DNA from: an uncultured Lachnospiraceae bacterium
GTDB taxonomy: Bacteria; Bacillota; Clostridia; Lachnospirales; Lachnospiraceae
Length of the DNA: 11,388 nucleotides
Direction of reading: 5' to 3'
NCBI GenBank assembly: GCA_934385475.1
Contig: CAKRPS010000059.1
Coordinates: 1-11,388, forward strand
Made by a program: the position numbers and the translations under genes. Below the pieces are notes generated by a model. The model was not told the origin of the DNA, did not search any database, and saw only the letters and a program-made list of their open reading frames with translations. Positions 7,406 to 11,388 of the stretch are shown one piece after another. The stretch's first letter is position 1, and each line of letters starts with the position of its first letter.

Positions 7406-8080
7406 TTATAAAACTTCGGGTTTTCTTTTGCGTTTCTGTCTCAGGCTGTGATAGAAATTCAAAAGCATGTCGGAGCCATATACAACGCCGTACATGATGG
7501 CAGCCATAATGAAAGCTGTGGTCACATCAAAAACAGAGTGCTGCTTGATCAACATAGTTGACATAATAATTGAAACACATAAGATCAGAGAGGCAATACG
7601 GATTCCCCTGCGGTTAGCAAAATGTTTGCTCTTTACAATGGCCAGATGACATCCAATTGAGTTATATACATGGATGCTCGGCCAGAGGTTTGTGGGGGTA
7701 TCCGTTTTGTACAGGCTGGAAACCCATCTTGTAAATACGTTGTCCCGGGGCATGACCGTGGGACGCAGATGATGACCGTTGGGCCACAGTGTGGATACCA
7801 GAAGGAAGATGGTCATTCCGGTAAACAGGAAGGTGCATGCCCTGAAGTAATCATCCCGGTCCTTGAAAAAGAAATAGAGAACCGTAATGGCGATGTACCC
7901 AAACCAGAGAAAGTAGGGAACAACAAACAGTTCACAAAACGGAATGTAGTCATCGAGCGCTACGTGGATCTCGGTATAGTGGCTGGTCACAGTTTTCTCC
8001 AGATAGGAAAACCATAAAAGATAGATAATTGCGTATATTACCATGGGGATTCCATGTTTGTATCGTTGAAAAAATTTCAT
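7406..8080 (-). CDS. PAP2-superfamily membrane phosphatase/transferase
   Basis: Integral membrane protein of 224 aa with about six hydrophobic segments (12-28, 50-72, 82-98, 140-150 weak, 161-178, 187-204). The PAP2 catalytic elements seen are WPSIHVY at 133-139 (His137) and the later KQHSVFDV at 179-186, with His181 and Asp185. The first classical motif is reduced to HHLRPT at 103-108, with no lysine at the usual distance. This and the WPSIH form suggest the PAP2_3 (Aur1/Ipt1-like) branch rather than a textbook UppP. The likely reaction is hydrolysis of a lipid phosphate or pyrophosphate, or phospho-headgroup transfer. The start is supported by AAGGA at 8090-8094, 9 nt before the ATG, and the C-terminal tail is strongly basic. 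Its own promoter lies at 8144-8171. Substrate (phosphatidic acid, undecaprenyl-pyrophosphate or inositol-type lipid) not determinable. Confidence 0.85.
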   Translation of the reverse strand: MKFFQRYKHGIPMVIYAIIYLLWFSYLEKTVTSHYTEIHVALDDYIPFCELFVVPYFLWFGYIAITVLYFFFKDRDDYFRACTFLFTGMTIFLLVSTLWPNGHHLRPTVMPRDNVFTRWVSSLYKTDTPTNLWPSIHVYNSIGCHLAIVKSKHFANRRGIRIASLILCVSIIMSTMLIKQHSVFDVTTAFIMAAIMYGVVYGSDMLLNFYHSLRQKRKRKPEVL

Positions 8081-8143
8081 TTTGTCACATCCTTATCTGC
8101 AAACAATATGTTTGAAAGAACATTTCCTGTTATCATACATGTT

Positions 8144-8171
8144 ATCATAGCAGATTCGGTCAAAATGTCAA
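8144..8171 (-). promoter_or_regulatory. Strong sigma-A-type promoter for the PAP2 gene
   Basis: Read on the minus strand: TTGACA (8166-8171, perfect), a 16-bp spacer, then TATGAT (8144-8149), with TGC directly upstream making an extended -10. The leader to the ATG at 8080 would be about 55-60 nt. Both elements sit in short tandem repeats: GTCAAAAT twice at 8159-8174 and TGTTATCATA twice at 8128-8137 and 8140-8149 (plus-strand reading). Confidence 0.75.
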
Positions 8172-8204
8172 AATACGTTTTCCATAATTTTTTCTTAAGA
8201 TTTT

Positions 8205-8264
8205 CTAAAAAAATAGCCATTATGTAGAATTCGTAAAAGTCTTAAACAGTTCTGCATAATGGCT
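8205..8264 (-). terminator. Intrinsic terminator of the lipid-kinase gene
   Basis: A 15-bp stem with one mismatched position (8215-8229 paired with 8250-8264; the outer ten bases AGCCATTATG and CATAATGGCT pair perfectly), and a 20-nt loop. On the minus strand it starts 8 nt beyond the kinase stop codon at 8273-8275 and is followed by a run of T residues (the A-run at 8207-8213 on the plus strand). Position and U-tract fit rho-independent termination. The 8081-8272 gap holds this, the PAP2 promoter and nothing else I can name. Confidence 0.8.
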
Positions 8265-8272
8265 GAATGTTT

Positions 8273-9229
8273 TTATACAAGTAAACGCAGTTCCTTCCGG
8301 CGGCAGGATACCGTGAGGTGATCTGTCATGGCGGGAACCTCCCCATCGGTGTGTACCCACAGGGGGGCTGAGGTGTGGATTTCAACACTCTCGGCAGCGT
8401 AACGGTCGATGTTTTTGAAACGATAGTGCTTTCCTGAAAATGCGGTAGGAAGGGCAACAAGGATCTTGGGCTTGGAAATCTGTCCTGCTACGCATAAATC
8501 CAGGATACCGTCTCCGGAGTCGGCATCGGGACAGAACTTGAAACCGCCGCCTTCATATTGATGGATCATGGAGGCAATGAACAGGAAACGCTTTAGATGA
8601 ACGGTTTCTGTATGCTCACCATTGTGGAGCGTAAAATCACAGGAAATGGCTTTTGCTTTGATCAACTGCTTCAGGGCAATGGTCACATAGGTCAGCTTTC
8701 CGAGACGGAGTTTATTCAGAATATTCTTGAAGGTGGAAGCAAGGGCCTCCTGACAAACGGCTGCATCAAAGCCGATGCCGCAGCTCACGGCAAAAAATCG
8801 CCGGTGCATTTCTTCTTCCTTTTTGTAATGCAGTATGCCTAAGTCTAACAGGCGTATGTTCTGTTTCTGTGTATTTTCAAGGATTCGTTCGAGAATATCA
8901 GCCGGGTCCCTGGAAAGTCCGAGATCTCTTGCAAAATCGTTGCTGGAGCCGGTCGGAATGTAACCGATATTGATCCTGGCAAAATCGGTAACACCCTGCA
9001 GGGCTTCATTCAGTGTGCCATCGCCTCCTAACAGAATCACATTTGCGATCTGACCGTCGCCGGAGTTTTTTTTCATAATTTCGGAAACCAGTTTTGCCAC
9101 ATGTCCGGCATATCCGGACATAAGAAGCCGATAGGAGATCTGTCTGTCTGCAAGAATGGGTTCCAGCTTTTTCCAGATTGCAATGCCGCGGCCGGATTTG
9201 GACATGGGATTCAAAATAATATAGTACAT
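8273..9229 (-). CDS. Diacylglycerol-kinase-family lipid kinase (DagK/YegS-like)
   Basis: Soluble or membrane-associated kinase of 318 aa that phosphorylates a lipid hydroxyl, most likely diacylglycerol to phosphatidic acid, recycling the diacylglycerol left by glycolipid or lipoteichoic acid synthesis. Motifs in order: the N-terminal strand IILNPMSKSGRG at 4-15, the nucleotide-binding LLGGDGTLNEAL at 66-77, PTGSSNDFARDLG at 92-104, the C-terminal DADSGDGILDL at 235-245, and HTDGE at 293-297, all typical of DAGK_cat enzymes. The frame stays open further upstream to 9382. I chose the ATG at 9229 because it begins exactly at the family's N-terminus, and AAGAGG (9238-9243) stands 8 nt before it; the longer version would read through the promoter region. 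Symbol left blank because several paralogues share these motifs. Confidence 0.9.
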   Translation of the reverse strand: MYYIILNPMSKSGRGIAIWKKLEPILADRQISYRLLMSGYAGHVAKLVSEIMKKNSGDGQIANVILLGGDGTLNEALQGVTDFARINIGYIPTGSSNDFARDLGLSRDPADILERILENTQKQNIRLLDLGILHYKKEEEMHRRFFAVSCGIGFDAAVCQEALASTFKNILNKLRLGKLTYVTIALKQLIKAKAISCDFTLHNGEHTETVHLKRFLFIASMIHQYEGGGFKFCPDADSGDGILDLCVAGQISKPKILVALPTAFSGKHYRFKNIDRYAAESVEIHTSAPLWVHTDGEVPAMTDHLTVSCRRKELRLLV

Positions 9230-9237
9230 TATGTTAA

Positions 9238-9243
9238 CCTCTT
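9238..9243 (-). promoter_or_regulatory. Ribosome binding site that fixes the lipid-kinase start
   Basis: AAGAGG on the minus strand, with an 8-nt spacer to the ATG at 9227-9229. It selects this start over the in-frame one 51 codons upstream. Confidence 0.75.
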
Positions 9244-9306
9244 TTGTATAAGATACAGCTGCCGCCGCAATGGGGCTCAGGAGTCCTTTGGACGGCACAT
9301 ATACTG

Positions 9307-9318
9307 ATTGTAGCAGAG
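9307..9318 (-). promoter_or_regulatory. Putative extended -10 of the lipid-kinase gene
   Basis: On the minus strand TGC precedes TACAAT (9307-9312; 5 of 6 to TATAAT). The -35 area is poor (TGGTGT at 17 bp), so the call rests on the extended -10. The leader to the ATG at 9229 would be about 70 nt. It is back-to-back with the glyA promoter. Confidence 0.4.
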
Positions 9319-9343
9319 ATTGCCGGAAAACACCAGTGTCATA

Positions 9344-9373
9344 TTGCACTTGCAATTCGATCTGTGCTATACT
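9344..9373 (+). promoter_or_regulatory. glyA promoter
   Basis: TTGCAC (9344-9349), an 18-bp spacer and TATACT (9368-9373) preceded by TGC, an extended -10. Predicted transcription start is near 9380, giving a purine-rich leader of about 50 nt that contains the ribosome site. The -35 sits within the palindrome ATTGCA-CT-TGCAAT (9343-9356), a possible operator. Confidence 0.6.
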
Positions 9374-9431
9374 TACAGACAAGTCGGACAGTTAAGGAAG
9401 ATAAGAAAGATAGGAAAGGAAGGAACAAGGA

Positions 9432-10670
9432 ATGTATTCATTAGACGAAGTAAAGAATGTAGATCCCGAAATCGCACAGGCAATCGTGGATGAGCAGCAG
9501 CGTCAGAACTCACACATTGAGCTGATCGCATCGGAAAACTGGGTGAGCAAGGCTGTTATGGCAGCTATGGGAAGCCCTCTTACCAACAAATATGCAGAAG
9601 GCTATCCGGGAAAGAGATATTACGGTGGCTGCGAATGTGTAGATGTTGTGGAGAATCTGGCAAGAGACAGAGCGAAAGAGCTTTTTGGCTGTGAGTATGT
9701 CAATGTACAGCCTCATTCCGGAGCACAGGCAAATATGGCAGTCTTTTTTGCAGTGATGGAGCCGGGCGATACCTTTATGGGTATGAATCTGGATCACGGC
9801 GGACATCTCTCACACGGTTCACCGGTCAACATGTCCGGTAAGTATTTCCACTGTGTACCTTACGGTGTCAACGATGAAGGTTTCCTTGATTACGATAAAG
9901 TACGTGAGATTGCACTGGAATGTAAGCCGAAGATGATCGTGGCAGGTGCTTCCGCTTATGCCAGGACAATAGACTTTAAGAAATTCAGAGAGATTGCGGA
10001 CGAAGTCGGAGCGGTGCTCATGGTGGATATTGCACATATTGCAGGACTTGTGGCAGCAGGACTTCATCCGAGTCCGATTCCTTATGCACATGTTACGACG
10101 ACGACTACACATAAGACACTCCGCGGACCGCGTGGAGGTATGATCATGTCCAGCCAGGAAGTTGCTGACAAATATAACTTTAACAAGGCGATCTTCCCCG
10201 GAATCCAGGGAGGTCCGCTGATGCACGTGATCGCTGCCAAAGCAGTGTGCTTTAAAGAAGCACTTGATCCTTCTTTCAAGGTATATATGAAGAATGTGGC
10301 AGACAACGCACAGGCTCTCTGCAAGGGTCTGCAGAACAGAGGAATCAAGATCGTATCCGGAGGTACAGACAATCATCTGATGCTGGTGGATCTGACACCG
10401 TTTGATCTGACCGGCAAAGCCATTGAGAAGCTTCTGGATGAGGCACATATCACAGCAAATAAGAATACGATCCCGAATGATCCGAAGTCTCCTTTTGTGA
10501 CAAGCGGTATCCGTCTCGGAACACCGGCAGCAACTTCCCGTGGACTGAATACAGAGGATATGGATCAGGTTGCAGAGGCTATTTCCGTTGTGATCAAAGA
10601 GGGAGAAAATGGAATTGACAAGGCAAGAGCGATCATCAAGACTCTGACAGACAAGTATCCGCTGATCTGA
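9432..10670 (+). CDS. glyA: Serine hydroxymethyltransferase
   Basis: PLP enzyme that interconverts serine plus tetrahydrofolate with glycine plus 5,10-methylene-tetrahydrofolate, the main source of one-carbon units for purines, thymidylate and methionine. At 412 aa it is the usual bacterial length. Visible hallmarks: LIASENWVS at 31-39, [16 protein letters not shown] at 51-66, [11 protein letters not shown] at 91-101, VDIAHIAGL at 198-206 (Asp199 contacts the PLP ring), [15 protein letters not shown] at 222-236 with Schiff-base Lys228, and [12 protein letters not shown] near 356. The start is supported by AAGGAAGG (9416-9423) with an 8-nt spacer. It appears to be monocistronic, with its own promoter upstream and a strong terminator 78 bp after the stop. 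Codon use looks more biased to common codons than its neighbours, as expected for a highly expressed gene. Confidence 0.98.
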   Translation: MYSLDEVKNVDPEIAQAIVDEQQRQNSHIELIASENWVSKAVMAAMGSPLTNKYAEGYPGKRYYGGCECVDVVENLARDRAKELFGCEYVNVQPHSGAQANMAVFFAVMEPGDTFMGMNLDHGGHLSHGSPVNMSGKYFHCVPYGVNDEGFLDYDKVREIALECKPKMIVAGASAYARTIDFKKFREIADEVGAVLMVDIAHIAGLVAAGLHPSPIPYAHVTTTTTHKTLRGPRGGMIMSSQEVADKYNFNKAIFPGIQGGPLMHVIAAKAVCFKEALDPSFKVYMKNVADNAQALCKGLQNRGIKIVSGGTDNHLMLVDLTPFDLTGKAIEKLLDEAHITANKNTIPNDPKSPFVTSGIRLGTPAATSRGLNTEDMDQVAEAISVVIKEGENGIDKARAIIKTLTDKYPLI

Positions 10671-10747
10671 TAACAGGGGCTGTGTGCATGGGACATAAAC
10701 GTACACAGAGAGCGTAAATATAATTGCGGATAGCAGTATGAGATGAA

Positions 10748-10794
10748 AAAAAGTGGTGAGAATCTTCTAAAGTAGAGGGATTTCACCACTTTTT
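10748..10794 (+). terminator. Intrinsic terminator of glyA
   Basis: AAAAAGTGGTGA (10748-10759) pairs with TCACCACTTTTT (10783-10794). After one bulged G at 10760, AATC (10761-10764) pairs with GATT (10779-10782), giving a 16-bp stem with a 14-nt loop and a terminal T-tract. The A-run on the left arm makes it possibly bidirectional. The 10671-10747 stretch before it holds only a weak 6-bp inverted repeat. Confidence 0.88.
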
Positions 10795-10826
10795 CTGTTG
10801 GAATCAAAAAATGTTACAATTTATAC

Positions 10827-10855
10827 TTGTCATAATTGTGCACATATGCTAGAAT
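10827..10855 (+). promoter_or_regulatory. Promoter of the pheB-like gene
   Basis: TTGTCA (10827-10832), a 17-bp spacer and TAGAAT (10850-10855), each 5 of 6 to consensus, with TGC before the -10. Predicted start near 10862 leaves a leader of about 80 nt before the ATG at 10944. Confidence 0.65.
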
Positions 10856-10869
10856 ATCCCTCGGTGGCA

Positions 10870-10924
10870 TACAACTGTACGCGCGACAAAGACGGTGAAA
10901 AACAGTTGTACGTGAGACAAATAC
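10870..10924 (+). repeat. Paired repeats in the pheB-like leader
   Basis: An 8-bp inverted repeat (TACAACTG at 10870-10877, CAGTTGTA at 10903-10910) overlaps an imperfect direct repeat of 18 bp (10876-10893 and 10907-10924, 15 identities, both starting TGTACG and containing GACAAA). It lies downstream of the predicted transcription start, so it would be in the mRNA leader. Hairpin, operator or chance cannot be separated by eye. Confidence 0.4.
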
Positions 10925-10943
10925 AGATGGCTGGTGAGCATAT

Positions 10944-11388
10944 ATGGACACTAAGGAGTCAACAGGTTATTACGTTGTCAGAAGAAAAGCTGTACCGGAG
11001 GTTCTGCTCAAGGTAGTGGAAGCAAAACGTCTGGTAGAATCCGGCCGTGTAGCCTCTGTGCAGGAGGCGGTGGACGAGATCGGTATCAGCCGCAGTTCCT
11101 TCTATAAATATAAGGATGATATTTTTCCTTTTCATGACAACTCACAGGGAACAACGATCACACTGACCGTTCAGATGGATGATGAGCCGGGACTGCTTTC
11201 TGATCTGCTCAAGATCGTGGCACAGTACGGAGCCAACATTCTTACAATCCATCAGAGTATTCCCATCAACGGAGTGGCTTCTCTGAGTATCAGTATTCAG
11301 GTGCTTTCCACAACGGGAGATACTTCCAGAATGTTAGCGGCGATGGAGGAGCAAAAAGGAGTACGTGGCGTCAAGATCATTGCAAAGG
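10944..11388 (+). CDS. pheB: ACT-domain protein, PheB-like (3' end off window)
   Basis: Open from the ATG at 10944 to the right edge with no stop, so 148 residues are visible; the family is about 145-150 aa, so almost all of it is probably present. The N-terminal part (about 9-65) has YYVVRRKAVPEVL, then a helix-turn-helix-like stretch SVQEAVDEIGISRSSFYKYKD split over 39-59, and FPF at 61-63. The ACT domain (about 70-148) includes DDEPGLLSDLLKIV at 79-92 and NILTIHQSIPINGVASL at 98-114, the ligand-binding Gly-turn type. This pattern matches the B. subtilis PheB family of small ACT proteins near aromatic amino acid or homoserine genes. The exact role is not settled; regulation of amino acid synthesis is the usual inference. 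Ribosome site GGTGAG (10932-10937) is modest. Frame chosen over the overlapping 10798-11016 reading by family match. Confidence 0.88.
   Translation, partial: MDTKESTGYYVVRRKAVPEVLLKVVEAKRLVESGRVASVQEAVDEIGISRSSFYKYKDDIFPFHDNSQGTTITLTVQMDDEPGLLSDLLKIVAQYGANILTIHQSIPINGVASLSISIQVLSTTGDTSRMLAAMEEQKGVRGVKIIAK

Noticed and set aside
8215..8264. Inverted repeat considered as a MITE or small insertion remnant
   Set aside because: Single copy here, no target-site duplication seen, and its place just after the kinase stop with a T-tract on that strand fits a terminator.
9230..9382. 51-codon N-terminal extension of the lipid kinase
   Set aside because: Runs through the divergent promoter region and matches nothing in the family. 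The ATG at 9229 has a good ribosome site and the canonical N-terminus.
9380..9431. Possible riboswitch (glycine or folate) in the glyA leader
   Set aside because: The leader is about 50 nt of purine-rich sequence, too short and unstructured for either class.
9819..10706. 295-codon open frame opposite glyA
   Set aside because: Antisense shadow with many Cys/His/Arg, an artefact of the coding strand's codon choice; glyA is certain.
10680..10708. Inverted repeat CTGTGT / ACACAG after glyA
   Set aside because: Only 6 bp with a 17-nt loop and no T-tract; the strong terminator is at 10748-10794.
10798..11016. 72-codon reading starting at TTG and ending TAG upstream of and overlapping the pheB-like gene
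   Set aside because: Starts within the tail of the glyA terminator region, has no ribosome site or family resemblance, and is out of frame with the clear PheB-like protein from 10944.

Overview
This window looks like a chromosomal segment from a low-to-mid GC Gram-positive anaerobe, most likely Lachnospiraceae/Clostridia. The reasons are the mix of genes (cytosolic 5'-nucleotidase, MutY with its Fe-S cluster, a BceRS-BceAB type module, a PheB-like ACT protein), clear purine-rich Shine-Dalgarno sequences, and promoters with TG-extended -10 boxes. The genus call is inference.

Positions 1-4571 (+ strand) hold five closely packed genes: the 3' part of a cytosolic 5'-nucleotidase, mutY, a family 2 glycosyltransferase, an OmpR-type response regulator and an intramembrane-sensing histidine kinase. 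Gaps are 3-25 bp, and the last two genes overlap by 4 bp. A 111-bp gap follows, with TTACA repeats, an A/T-rich hairpin and an extended -10. The ABC ATPase and FtsX-type permease come next, also overlapping by 4 bp. Kinase, regulator, ATPase and permease form a complete Bce-type module. Such systems usually sense and resist cell-wall-active peptide antibiotics that target undecaprenyl-pyrophosphate or lipid II.

Positions 7406-9229 (- strand) hold two lipid-related genes: a PAP2-superfamily membrane phosphatase or transferase, convergent with the permease at a 6-bp gap, and a diacylglycerol-kinase-family lipid kinase. A hairpin terminator for the kinase gene and a strong promoter for the PAP2 gene lie between them, so they are probably transcribed separately.

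Positions 9230-11388 (+ strand) start with a divergent control region. It is followed by glyA (serine hydroxymethyltransferase), a strong intrinsic terminator, and a promoter plus a repeat-containing leader. The last gene is pheB-like, an ACT-domain protein that runs off the right edge.

No rRNA, tRNA, CRISPR array, insertion sequence or prophage gene was seen. The best leads are in the non-coding parts: the putative operator/attenuator of the Bce transporter, tandem repeats inside the PAP2 promoter, a palindrome in the dagK-glyA divergent region, and the paired repeats in the pheB leader. I see no clearly new multi-gene system.
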